A stretch of DNA of 48,401 nucleotides from a virus, in the IMG/VR virus record IMGVR_UViG_3300046004_001843, positions 1-48,401 of that record; one strand, given 5' to 3'. Positions 29,751 through 38,161 of this stretch are shown piece after piece. Position 1 is the first letter of the stretch, and every line of letters begins with the position of its first letter. The position numbers and the translations under genes are program-made. Below the pieces are notes generated by a model. It did not search any database and had not been told where the DNA came from. It was given only the letters and a program-made list of their open reading frames with translations.

Positions 29751-31529
29751 TTAGAAAGGATTATCAGAACTCCAAGTTAATCCACTAATATTATTTACAG
29801 TTATATTTAGTCCACTTGAATCCGTCAATAACCCAGCATTGTCCGTAGCTAATAATAATAATTTAGTATTAGTTGATGGTGTTATTGGTGATGTTGGTGG
29901 AGTAAAGTCAGCAGTATATAATGCGGTCCCATTAACAAAATTAAAGTTAGTTATTTTTCCTGGGAATCTATAGCTTAATGGGAAATATTCTCCGATATTT
30001 CCAAGAGATAATTTAGATAATAGTGGAGCGAAATCTACACTTCCTATACTATTTCCAGGATTTGATAAAACACCATTAACATATATATTAAATGTTGTTG
30101 ATGTTCTAGATATAGCTATATGAGTCCAATCTAGTAATGTTGTTGTTGGTACAGAAGTAACAAATGAATAACCAATTCCAGAGTAACTTACAACTAATGT
30201 TAAATTAAATAATATATTAGAGTTATAATCAGCCATACTAAAGTGTAAATAATCTGTATTTGAATTATAAATAGAGAAGGGAATTATTGCTCCGTTAGCT
30301 GAACTGAATGTGCTTAATTTTTGAAACCACTCAATTGTAAAATCATTATATCCTAATGAATAATCTGTACTAGCTACATCAGTAATAGCATATCTACCAT
30401 ATTCATTACCAAAATCTATACTACCTCCATAAACTGGTGCTGATGATGGTGTAATAGATGGTGTAATAGATGGTGTTATGCTTATGCTTGGTGTAATTGT
30501 TATGCTTGGTGTTATACTTGGTGTAACTGATATAGATGGTGTTACACTTGGTGTGGCTGATATACTTGGTGTTAGGCCCGGTGTAGCTGATATGCTTGGG
30601 GTAATTGATGGGCTAGGGGTTGGGCTTGGTAGTGGTCTACCAGTTCCCGGATTAGCCGATGCTCCTACAGGTCCATTAGCATTTACTACGGTTTCTCCAG
30701 TAATAGAAACAACTGATTTAGAAAAAAATTGGCGTTGCCCATTAGTGGCTAAATCCCTATTGATTGTTTCAGGTATAATATACCCGTACAATGTTATACT
30801 TAAATTTGTTTTAGCTACACGTTGATCACTAATACCATATTCATTAGTAGAATCAAATCTATCAATATATGTTCTAAATTGATAACGATTTTTATTACCC
30901 CAATATGAATCTGAAGCAAATTCAATAGCTTCAACTATTTTATTATTTTCCTGTATAAAATTAGTAATAATAACACAATCATACGTTACATTGATGTAAT
31001 CTGGTACAGGGGTTAGGTAGAATTTTTCGGATGGTAAGTAATTATTTAAAATATCAAAATTAGTATATTGATTTTTTGAATTATATCGTCCTTGAGCAAC
31101 AGCAAAATTATTTACATTATTACCATCTAATTTATTTGCTAATGTTCTATTTTTTTCAAACCCTGTTCTTCTTACAATAATATATGGGTACATTGCTTTC
31201 CCATTTTTATCTCTAAAATATCCATCTTTTTGGACTGATACCCATCTTTCAGCGGACGCATAAGCAACAGGTACAGATATTTGGTTTCCATTTTGTACTA
31301 CTACAGGTTTAATAATATTGTTAAAGTAAAAAAATACAGCCTCATCAATATCTTGTAAACCAATTGAAAGTGGTGTGATGTCATTTTCAATATCAACAGA
31401 TATTTGGTTTGCACGAGTTATTCTATCTTCAGGTAAAGTAGGCACATCAGCAGGTGAAATATAAGGTTCAATCTGCTCATTTACTCGTCTAGCTGGTGTA
31501 TTTGGTAATATTGGGAGTTGTCTTGACAT
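29751..31529 (-). CDS. Structural protein with proline-rich linker and LamG-like C-terminus
   Basis: The 592-residue protein has three parts. Residues about 1-290 are a virion domain (PNTPARRVNEQIEPYISPAD, FASDSYWGNKNRYQFRTYID). Residues about 300-365 are a low-complexity linker of TPSIT/TPSIS units. Residues about 370-592 resemble a concanavalin/LamG jelly-roll (FTIEWFQKL, WTHIAISRTSTTFNIYVNG, YRFPGKITNFNFVNGTALY), a fold that binds sugars. It overlaps the gp14-like gene by 1 nt. I read it as a neck- or tail-attached protein displaying a carbohydrate-binding domain, perhaps whiskers or fibres on the outside of the virion. Confidence 0.78.
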   Translation of the reverse strand: MSRQLPILPNTPARRVNEQIEPYISPADVPTLPEDRITRANQISVDIENDITPLSIGLQDIDEAVFFYFNNIIKPVVVQNGNQISVPVAYASAERWVSVQKDGYFRDKNGKAMYPYIIVRRTGFEKNRTLANKLDGNNVNNFAVAQGRYNSKNQYTNFDILNNYLPSEKFYLTPVPDYINVTYDCVIITNFIQENNKIVEAIEFASDSYWGNKNRYQFRTYIDRFDSTNEYGISDQRVAKTNLSITLYGYIIPETINRDLATNGQRQFFSKSVVSITGETVVNANGPVGASANPGTGRPLPSPTPSPSITPSISATPGLTPSISATPSVTPSISVTPSITPSITITPSISITPSITPSITPSSAPVYGGSIDFGNEYGRYAITDVASTDYSLGYNDFTIEWFQKLSTFSSANGAIIPFSIYNSNTDYLHFSMADYNSNILFNLTLVVSYSGIGYSFVTSVPTTTLLDWTHIAISRTSTTFNIYVNGVLSNPGNSIGSVDFAPLLSKLSLGNIGEYFPLSYRFPGKITNFNFVNGTALYTADFTPPTSPITPSTNTKLLLLATDNAGLLTDSSGLNITVNNISGLTWSSDNPF

Positions 31530-32029
31530 TATCTAGATTGGGTTAATCCTAATGATTCTGGTGATACGTAATGAGCATTAACAATGATGGAAAAACTTGC
31601 TCCAAAATTATCTAAATAAGCACCATTGTAATTATATTCAGGTACTTTACCAACTATATCTTGATTTTCATTAACTAAATTTATTTCGTAATAATCATTA
31701 TTCCATAATACAATATCTCCGATTTGAGGTATAATGTTTTGTAGTACTAAGTCTTTACGTAAAAATCTAAATTTAAAATTTCTAGTAAAATCAGGTCCTA
31801 TTTGATTATCATAATCTCCTTCATAATCTCCTCTATCAATCAAACAAACTATTAATACAGGAGGAAAATACATTTTGGTTCCACCTTCAGCTTCACCATA
31901 AACGTTAGTTGTTGTTTCATCTAAGGATATTTGATAGTATCCCACGTTTTGTTCAATAATGTTGTGTAACAACTCAGCATTGATAACATGGAAAAAAGAT
32001 ATATCTCGAGAACTACCATATAAAGCCAT
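31529..32029 (-). CDS. Neck protein, gp14-like
   Basis: The 166-residue protein matches the T4 neck protein gp14 pattern: SSRDISFFHVINAELLHNII, EQNVGYYQISLDETTTNVYG, then KMYFPPVLIVCLIDRGDYEG. gp14 with gp13 closes the neck after DNA packaging and joins head to tail. T4 gp14 is about 256 residues, so this is a shorter member. It is followed by the LamG protein with a 1-nt overlap and preceded by a small protein and the gp13-like gene. Confidence 0.85.
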   Translation of the reverse strand: MALYGSSRDISFFHVINAELLHNIIEQNVGYYQISLDETTTNVYGEAEGGTKMYFPPVLIVCLIDRGDYEGDYDNQIGPDFTRNFKFRFLRKDLVLQNIIPQIGDIVLWNNDYYEINLVNENQDIVGKVPEYNYNGAYLDNFGASFSIIVNAHYVSPESLGLTQSR

Positions 32030-32031
32030 AA

Positions 32032-32364
32032 TTAGTAATTTCTAATTTTTAATATTGTTTTTGTTCTAACCTCAAATTTTACTAATCCTGGGATTTTTAG
32101 TGCTTCAGATTTGATACCCTTTATGGTTTCAATAGAATTTCCTTGAGAAATATATTTCATTTCTAACAGAGAATAATTATACAAATCAGATGAAGCTGCT
32201 TGGAGTTGATCATTATCAATTACTTTAACAACAATAACATTCTTAATACCACGAATTTGGTTATATATTTCAGTAAAGTTAACCTCATTCTTCATTTTTA
32301 AAATGATTTGAACGAAATAGGTTTCAAATGCTCCTTCGGTTAATAATTGTTCTAAGTATCCCAT
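32032..32364 (-). CDS. Small alpha/beta hypothetical protein in neck block
   Basis: The 110-residue protein alternates beta and alpha (ETYFVQIILKMK, TEIYNQIRGIKNVIVVKVID, LEMKYISQGNSIETIKGIKS, LVKFEVRTKTILKI), suggesting a ferredoxin-like fold. It lies between gp14-like and gp13-like genes with gaps of 1-2 nt, so it is co-translated with them. A part of the neck or head-tail connector is likely. I recognise no family. Confidence 0.72.
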   Translation of the reverse strand: MGYLEQLLTEGAFETYFVQIILKMKNEVNFTEIYNQIRGIKNVIVVKVIDNDQLQAASSDLYNYSLLEMKYISQGNSIETIKGIKSEALKIPGLVKFEVRTKTILKIRNY

Positions 32365-32365
32365 A

Positions 32366-33538
32366 TTAAAATATATAAAGTCCCATTGGAACGTCGTTTA
32401 ATGTTTTATTTAAGTTGTCAGAGTTAGCTGCTAATTTTTCTAATTGAGCTTGACGTCCTGTTTTTTCTAGCATATCTCTTAATTGAGTTAATAGTGCTTC
32501 TTTAGTTGACCTAGCATCAGTTAATAAATCTTGTTGATTTAATGTTACTTCTGAACCAGGAATAGGCACAGTGCTATATTTTCCTCTAACATATCCTAAA
32601 ATTTCTCTACATAATGCTAAAGTATATTGGTAAATCCACATTCTACCTATAGAATTAATGTAATTGTAATTAGGATTAATGTAAGGTACATTAGAAGGAT
32701 TAGTAATCAAATTAGTTGCCGCAGAACCACTCGCATTTCTTCCACCAACTACGCTATCTCTTTCAGACCCTTTAACGTATTCTATCCAAACATTATATTT
32801 TGCTGGTGGTACTGGGAAGAGTTTTAATTGATTGTTTTGTATTTCGAATGAAAATTGTGCTCTTCTAATCTGGTCATTTAATTTAATTGCTTGGATTCTT
32901 TGTAAATCAAAGAATAAAGGCATTAATAAAAATGTAATAGCAGGCGAATATGCTCCAAATCCAAAGCTGTTTAATAAACCTTCATAACTATATCCAATAC
33001 CAACGTAAGGATCAAAATATCTTACTGCAGCAGGTGGTGCTTCAAAAAATACTCGTTTAATTTCAATATAATCATTTGGTCCTATAGAAGCAGATTGTTG
33101 TGCCCATAAATTCATGTCGTATGATTGAATATAGGGTATTGTTTGTAGGGCTCCACTATAATAAGTGACATTACCTCCTACTCCGGCTTCAGTTCCATAG
33201 TTTTCTGCTATTCTAACAGCACCTCCTAATGAAGGTGTCATTAACAATTGATTAAATGGACCCGAACCTGTTGAATTTCCTTCCATTGAAAGCATATTTT
33301 CCTGTACTTGGAATTGATATACTTCATTTCCATATACAGTTACAGCTTCTTCAAAAGCAGTATAAATTTGAATAGGTTGAAGTTCAACCACCTCAATAGG
33401 CCATCCTAAACGTCTAGTAACAAATACTACAACGCTATCTGCATCGGTTTGAAAATCATATTGGTAATCATAGAATCCAAAAGGCGTATCGCCTGGGAAA
33501 AATTGAGAGGTACCATCATATACAGGAATATCAGCCAT
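32366..33538 (-). CDS. Neck protein, gp13-like
   Basis: The 390-residue protein contains VVVFVTRRLGWPIEVVELQP, followed by IQIYTAFEEAVTVYGNEVYQ; this RRLGxPxxxVEL...F..A...Y layout occurs in T4-type gp13 neck proteins. RSTKEALLTQLRDMLEKTGR near the end is helical. Position next to gp14 supports the call. It would complete the head neck after packaging. T4 gp13 is about 309 residues; the extra part lies in a Gly/Ser/Asn-rich middle. A promoter-like TATTTATA lies 14 nt before the ATG. Confidence 0.82.
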   Translation of the reverse strand: MADIPVYDGTSQFFPGDTPFGFYDYQYDFQTDADSVVVFVTRRLGWPIEVVELQPIQIYTAFEEAVTVYGNEVYQFQVQENMLSMEGNSTGSGPFNQLLMTPSLGGAVRIAENYGTEAGVGGNVTYYSGALQTIPYIQSYDMNLWAQQSASIGPNDYIEIKRVFFEAPPAAVRYFDPYVGIGYSYEGLLNSFGFGAYSPAITFLLMPLFFDLQRIQAIKLNDQIRRAQFSFEIQNNQLKLFPVPPAKYNVWIEYVKGSERDSVVGGRNASGSAATNLITNPSNVPYINPNYNYINSIGRMWIYQYTLALCREILGYVRGKYSTVPIPGSEVTLNQQDLLTDARSTKEALLTQLRDMLEKTGRQAQLEKLAANSDNLNKTLNDVPMGLYIF

Positions 33539-33551
33539 TTTTGTGTTTTAG

Positions 33552-33561
33552 TATAAATATT
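33552..33561 (-). promoter_or_regulatory. Putative promoter, TAATATTTAT
   Basis: The minus strand reads TAATATTTATAC, 14 nt before the gp13-like ATG, in the 21-nt gap between genes. Confidence 0.45.
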
Positions 33562-33883
33562 ATTTTCTCCAGGGAAGACCTTGTTTTATTGTTTGAGAGT
33601 CTTTTGCTACTTTTTGAGCGGCAACATTATCTTGAAGAGTATTTTCTATGGTAGTTACTTCTTCTTCTCCTAAAGAAGATTTAATCCATCCTAACACATT
33701 TTCATGTGTTAATTCAGAATAAGGTATAAATCCCTCTACAGAAGGATCTCCTGTTAATTCTAAATACCCAATTGTCCTATCAATATAGTTTTCCAATTGC
33801 ACTGTGCACCCGTAGTGTACTGCTATAATTAATCCATCTGCTGTTTGATATGTTGTATCAAAGATTTGCCAAGTTGTTGTCAT
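33560..33883 (-). CDS. Fibre-associated small protein (DUF7936-like)
   Basis: The 107-residue protein (TTTWQIFDTTYQTADGLIIA, GYLELTGDPSVEGFIPYSEL, HENVLGWIKSSLGEEEVTTI) resembles small proteins encoded beside tail-fibre genes in T4-like phages of marine and freshwater hosts. I recall these as DUF7936, from memory only. It has a beta-rich first half and a helical acidic part. It is 11 nt downstream of the fibre gene. A fibre-attachment or chaperone role is a guess from position. Confidence 0.65.
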   Translation of the reverse strand: MTTTWQIFDTTYQTADGLIIAVHYGCTVQLENYIDRTIGYLELTGDPSVEGFIPYSELTHENVLGWIKSSLGEEEVTTIENTLQDNVAAQKVAKDSQTIKQGLPWRK

Positions 33884-33894
33884 TTTTTTTTATT

Positions 33895-36800
33895 TTATAG
33901 TTCTATCCAAGTATTGTCTGGGTTAAATCTTATTATGACAACTCCGTTTGGTTGATTTGTTTCATTCCAAAATGTATGGCCTATTACTCTTACCACTTCT
34001 CCTGTACCTGTTGGTGGGTTCTCAGTTATTTTTCCTGCATTTACTGATAGATATAGTGGCGCACCTTCTGCTACATTGGCAGGGTCGCTTACATTTGCTG
34101 AAGAAACAAAACCATTTAGTAGTACGTTTATTGCTTCATCTGCACCACTAGTAGAGGTTAGTGTAATACCCAGTAAATGTGTTGATTTAGCATCTGCAGA
34201 TGATGCATCAGCTAATGACCATTTCCTGTTTGATTGCATTGCTACAATTTCTCCTGCAGCCAATGTTACATTTGAGATTTCTTCGCTTAGAATTTCACCA
34301 GTAGCATAATTTGCATCCCAATCATTAAGATTAGTAAGTATTGAACTAACTCCATCTATTATTTGGTAATCAGCAGTTAAACTACTTAACTTCCCAGCAA
34401 CAACACTTACTGTCTCTGCTAACAGACTACTACCATCAAACGTTAAATTAGATTCACCGTTTATATCACCACCGCCTGTTGCTGTAAGAATGTAATTGTC
34501 TGTGTTGTTTGAAACATTATTTGCAATACTTGAAACATTAACTGCATTTGAAGCACTTATTGCAAATGAAGCAGATAATATACTATTTGAACCGTTAGGT
34601 CCATATACATTTGAAGCTGTTACAAAAGAAGCTGTAGCTGCAGTTGTTGTGGCTGGTGCCCAAGAAGCACTTACCGCCCATGAAGCAGTTCCAAATAAAG
34701 AACCTGTTATACCTTGAGTTACTCTTAATGATCCTGTTACTTGAACCGTATTTCCTGATGCAAAGATTAAATTGCTTCTAGCTGCATCTGAGGTTCCATT
34801 CCCATGAATAAATGCAGATTGTATGGATGAAGATAGGTTATATTGACCCTGTACGTGTTGATATGTACCTGATGTTACTGTTTCCCATCCTTCAGCATGT
34901 GATCCTAATCCTAATGCTAAGGTGTTAAGTCCTTCAGCATGAGAAATACCTCCTGATGCAATTGTGTTCCTCCCTTCTGTATGTGAATAGTTTCCTTGTG
35001 CTTGAGTATTATCACCCTCTGCGTGTGCATAGTCTCCTGATGCTGTTGTAAGTCTTCCTTCAGCATGTGAGTACAGTCCTCCAGCAAATGTCTTATCTCC
35101 TTCTGTATGTGAATAATTTCCTGAAGCTGTTGTAAGTCTTCCTTCAGCATGTGAGCCTGTTCCTAATGTTAGTGTAAACTCTCCCTCTGCATGTGAAAAA
35201 ACTCTTGATGCTAATGTTCGTCTACCTTCAGCATGTGAGTAGTTTGCTAATGCTACTGTAGTATCACCTTCGGCATGTGAACCTTCTCCTGATGATGTTG
35301 TAAAAAATCCTTCGGCATGTGAATTAGTTCCTATCGCTCTTGTGGTATCACCTTCGGCATGTGAATACTGTCCTACTGCTCGTGTAGTATCTCCTTCAGC
35401 ATGTGACCAGTTTCCTTGTGCTACAGAAGAATTACCTTCAGAATGTGAGTGTAATCCTTGTGCTGTTGTAAGTCTACCTTCTGCGTGTGAGAAGTTTCCG
35501 GATGCTGTAGAACCTGAGCCTTCAGCGTGTGAATAATCTCCTGATGCTATTGTATCATAGCCTTCTGCATGTGAAAAATCTCCTGATGCTGTTGTGAATC
35601 TTCCTTCAGCATGTGAGTACAGTCCTACTGCTCGTGTATTACGTCCTTCTGCATGTGAGAAGTTTCCTAATGCTATCGTTAGGTATCCTTCTGCATGTGA
35701 ATACTGCCCTGATGCTAGTGTAGTCGAGCCTTCTGCGTGTGAGAACTCTCCTGATGAGATTGCAAAGCCTCCTTCGGCATGTGACCAGTTTCCTGATGCC
35801 GATGTAGATGATCCTTCAGCATGTGAAGCTAATCCTAATGCATGTGTATTCTGTCCTTCTGCATGTGAGTAATCTCCTATTGCTCTTGTAATGTTTCCTT
35901 CTGCATGTGAATATTCTCCTGATGCTAGTGTATTACGTCCTTCAGCATGTGATCCTACTCCTGATGCTGTTGTGTAGTATCCTTCGGCATGTGAATTATC
36001 TCCTGATGAACGTGTAGCAACGCCTTCTGCATGTGAGGATACTCCTGATGATACTGTGCTCTCTCCTTCGGCATGGGAATATGTTCCTTGTGAGATTGTG
36101 AATGTTCCTTCAGCATGTGACCAAAATCCCGATGCTATTGTATTCTGTCCTTCTGCGTGTGAATGATCTCCTGATGATGTTGTATAGTATCCTTCTGCAT
36201 GGGAGTAGGAACCGGATGCTAGTGTATTCTGTCCTTCTGCATGTGAGTAATCTCCTATTGCTATTGTATTGACTCCTTCAGCATGTGAATAATCTCCTGA
36301 TGATATAGAGCCTGAGCCTTCAGCGTGTGAGAACTCTCCTGATGATGTTGTATAGTATCCTTCTGCATGTGAGTAGTTTCCTATTGCTCTTGTTAGACCT
36401 CCTTCTGTATGTGACTTTTGTCCAAATGCTACTGTACCTCCTCCTTCGGCATGTGAAGCTTGTCCTAATGCTTGAGTAGTATCACCTTCGGCATGTGAAG
36501 TTTCTCCTGATGCTACAGCACCTACTCCTTCTGCATGTGAATATTCTCCTAATGCCCATGCGTTATAACCTTCTGCATGTGACCAGCTTCCTGATGCCCA
36601 TGTGTTATAACCTTCTGCATGTGACCAAAATCCTGATGATGTTGTATATTGCCCTTCTGCATGTGAAGCTTCTCCTGATGCTATTGTAAGGTTTCCTTCT
36701 GCATGTGAGTAGTTTCCTCCTGCTACTGTAAAGCCTCCTTCTGCATGTGAACCATCTCCTTGTGCTAGAGTACCTCCTCCTTCAGCGTGAGAATACTCTC

Positions 36801-37947
36801 CTATTGAGTTTGCAAATTCTCCTTCAGCGTGTGAGAATAGTCCTGATGATGTTGTGTATCTTCCTTCTGCATGTGAATAGGACTGGATTGTTGTTGTGGC
36901 ATATCCTTCTGCATGTGAGTAATCTCCTATTGCTATTGTAAGGTTTCCTTCTGCATGTGAATATGGTGCTGATGCTGTTGTATCACGCCCTTGGGCTAGA
37001 GAACCTGTTAATCCATAAGATCCAGTTAATTGTTTAGAATTAATCCAAACACTACCACTTTTAACAAGTAAATCCCCATATGATGAAGTCGTAGTAGTAT
37101 CCACTACATCATGTAACTCTCCTAATTCATATCCGTTATCAATACGAACATACATTGAACCATTATTAAGTTGTACTCTTAATACTTGTCCTAATCTTAC
37201 AGCATGTAATGGTGCTACTGGTGCTGTTCCTATTATAGATCCAGTTGCTCCTAAATAAAGTAATTGTCCCGCTGAAAAGGCATTTGTGTTTATTCCTATT
37301 AATGTACCTTCTGTTATAATATATCCAAAACTATCATTAGGAATATCTTGATTAGTAATACCTAATGTATTAGCTGATACTTCATCACTTTCATACGAGG
37401 CTGTTGCTATTAAAGCATTGTCACCTGTTGCTCCTGATATTCTTACTACTTTTCCTTTATCGATTTGAGCTCCAGTTACATTTTTAACATATATTAAAAT
37501 GTCTTGAGCATTTAAAGAAGAAGATGCATTTGTAGCATATGAAGCACTAATGGCAAATGAAGCACTGTTTGCATTTAAAGCATAAGATGCTGTTATAGCT
37601 TGAGAGGCACTTGTTGCAAATGAGCTTGATATTGCTCTTGAAGCAGAGACAACAAATGATGCTGTACCTGATAAATTTGGAACAGTTAAAGTATTAGTAC
37701 TTGGATTATAAGTAAATGTTGTTTCAGAGTCTTGATATAAGTCATAAGTTCCAGTAGTGGAAACAGCTGTAGCTGCGAAAGGTACTTTAAATGCAACAGC
37801 TTCTGCATTGGTACTTACTGTTACTTTTGAAGCATTTGTAGCCCATGAAGCGGTTCCAAATAAAGAACCTGTAATTCCGTTTATAACGGTAAGAGTATTT
37901 AACGAGGCATCAGAGCCACTCGTTATGATTTTTTTCCAACTTGGCAT
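33895..37947 (-). CDS. Trimeric tail fibre with YadA-like SHAEG repeats
   Basis: The 1350-residue protein has a virion-attachment N-terminus (PSWKKIITSGSDASLNTLTV) and an Ala/Ser-rich coil (SASFAISASYATNASSSLN). Then come 50 consecutive 14-residue units of the form SHAEGxxTxASGxY (residues about 330-1029), a degenerate 51st, and a C-terminal part with repeats like FGTASWAVSASW. YadA/Hep_Hag head repeats of this length form left-handed beta rolls in trimers, so the region should be a long rigid shaft. The last part (about 1180-1350; EGAPLYLSVNAGKITENP and GVVIIRFNPDNTWIEL) may be the receptor-facing or folding end. Confidence 0.88.
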   Translation of the reverse strand: MPSWKKIITSGSDASLNTLTVINGITGSLFGTASWATNASKVTVSTNAEAVAFKVPFAATAVSTTGTYDLYQDSETTFTYNPSTNTLTVPNLSGTASFVVSASRAISSSFATSASQAITASYALNANSASFAISASYATNASSSLNAQDILIYVKNVTGAQIDKGKVVRISGATGDNALIATASYESDEVSANTLGITNQDIPNDSFGYIITEGTLIGINTNAFSAGQLLYLGATGSIIGTAPVAPLHAVRLGQVLRVQLNNGSMYVRIDNGYELGELHDVVDTTTTSSYGDLLVKSGSVWINSKQLTGSYGLTGSLAQGRDTTASAPYSHAEGNLTIAIGDYSHAEGYATTTIQSYSHAEGRYTTSSGLFSHAEGEFANSIGEYSHAEGGGTLAQGDGSHAEGGFTVAGGNYSHAEGNLTIASGEASHAEGQYTTSSGFWSHAEGYNTWASGSWSHAEGYNAWALGEYSHAEGVGAVASGETSHAEGDTTQALGQASHAEGGGTVAFGQKSHTEGGLTRAIGNYSHAEGYYTTSSGEFSHAEGSGSISSGDYSHAEGVNTIAIGDYSHAEGQNTLASGSYSHAEGYYTTSSGDHSHAEGQNTIASGFWSHAEGTFTISQGTYSHAEGESTVSSGVSSHAEGVATRSSGDNSHAEGYYTTASGVGSHAEGRNTLASGEYSHAEGNITRAIGDYSHAEGQNTHALGLASHAEGSSTSASGNWSHAEGGFAISSGEFSHAEGSTTLASGQYSHAEGYLTIALGNFSHAEGRNTRAVGLYSHAEGRFTTASGDFSHAEGYDTIASGDYSHAEGSGSTASGNFSHAEGRLTTAQGLHSHSEGNSSVAQGNWSHAEGDTTRAVGQYSHAEGDTTRAIGTNSHAEGFFTTSSGEGSHAEGDTTVALANYSHAEGRRTLASRVFSHAEGEFTLTLGTGSHAEGRLTTASGNYSHTEGDKTFAGGLYSHAEGRLTTASGDYAHAEGDNTQAQGNYSHTEGRNTIASGGISHAEGLNTLALGLGSHAEGWETVTSGTYQHVQGQYNLSSSIQSAFIHGNGTSDAARSNLIFASGNTVQVTGSLRVTQGITGSLFGTASWAVSASWAPATTTAATASFVTASNVYGPNGSNSILSASFAISASNAVNVSSIANNVSNNTDNYILTATGGGDINGESNLTFDGSSLLAETVSVVAGKLSSLTADYQIIDGVSSILTNLNDWDANYATGEILSEEISNVTLAAGEIVAMQSNRKWSLADASSADAKSTHLLGITLTSTSGADEAINVLLNGFVSSANVSDPANVAEGAPLYLSVNAGKITENPPTGTGEVVRVIGHTFWNETNQPNGVVIIRFNPDNTWIEL
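34861..36960 (-). repeat. 50 tandem 42-bp repeats in the fibre gene
   Basis: Fifty back-to-back 42-bp units each encode a 14-residue SHAEG unit. The first SHAEG codon starts at 36960 and the last full unit ends at 34861. There is no insertion or shift between units. The TCACATGCAGAAGG core is best conserved at the DNA level; the rest varies. Four units deviate in the motif itself (SHTEG, SHSEG or AHAEG), and the 51st is QHVQG. Short identical blocks make copy-number change by slippage likely. Confidence 0.95.
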
Positions 37948-38014
37948 AGATAAAATTTATTATGATTGGTTACAAGATTGCTTGCCCACTTCCCATACGG
38001 GTCTATAATACACC

Positions 38015-38028
38015 AATAAATATACGAG
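38015..38028 (-). promoter_or_regulatory. Putative promoter before the fibre gene, TCGTATATTTATT
   Basis: The minus strand reads TCGTATATTTATTGG, 68 nt before the fibre ATG, a longer leader than elsewhere. It keeps the TCGTATATTT core seen at 3754 and 5296. Confidence 0.45.
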
Positions 38029-38037
38029 GATAAATGA

Positions 38038-38077
38038 GTATTCCAAGCAAATTTCTAAAGAAAGACGCATGGAATAC
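38038..38077. repeat. Imperfect 11-bp inverted repeat in the fibre/adhesin gap
   Basis: GTATTCCAAGC (38038-38048) pairs with GCATGGAATAC (38067-38077), one mismatch, with a smaller TTTCT/AGAAA pair in the loop. It lies in the 214-nt gap between the fibre and the 569-residue adhesin, just upstream of the fibre promoter element. There is no U-run, so it is not a classic terminator. It may be an operator, a processing hairpin or a recombination scar. Confidence 0.45.
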
Positions 38078-38161
38078 ACAATGATAAAATATTAGGTGTA
38101 TGGGGTATTGTTTTATATATAATACGCGTTAATTTGCGCGTTATATGCTAAATTTTACAGA

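Noticed and set aside
34917-36941. Several ORFs on both strands inside the fibre repeat region
   Set aside because: They are alternate-frame readings of the 42-bp repeats (for example repeated PSACE or HMLKE strings), expected from any open tandem repeat.
34861-36960. CRISPR array
   Set aside because: The regular 42-bp repeats have no spacer structure; they are in frame, code for SHAEG units and lie within one long ORF.
38100-38161. Terminator at the ACGCG/CGCGT repeat before the fibre region
   Set aside because: The stem is short and mismatched (ACGCG with a bulge), with no clear U-run. It was too weak to list as a feature.
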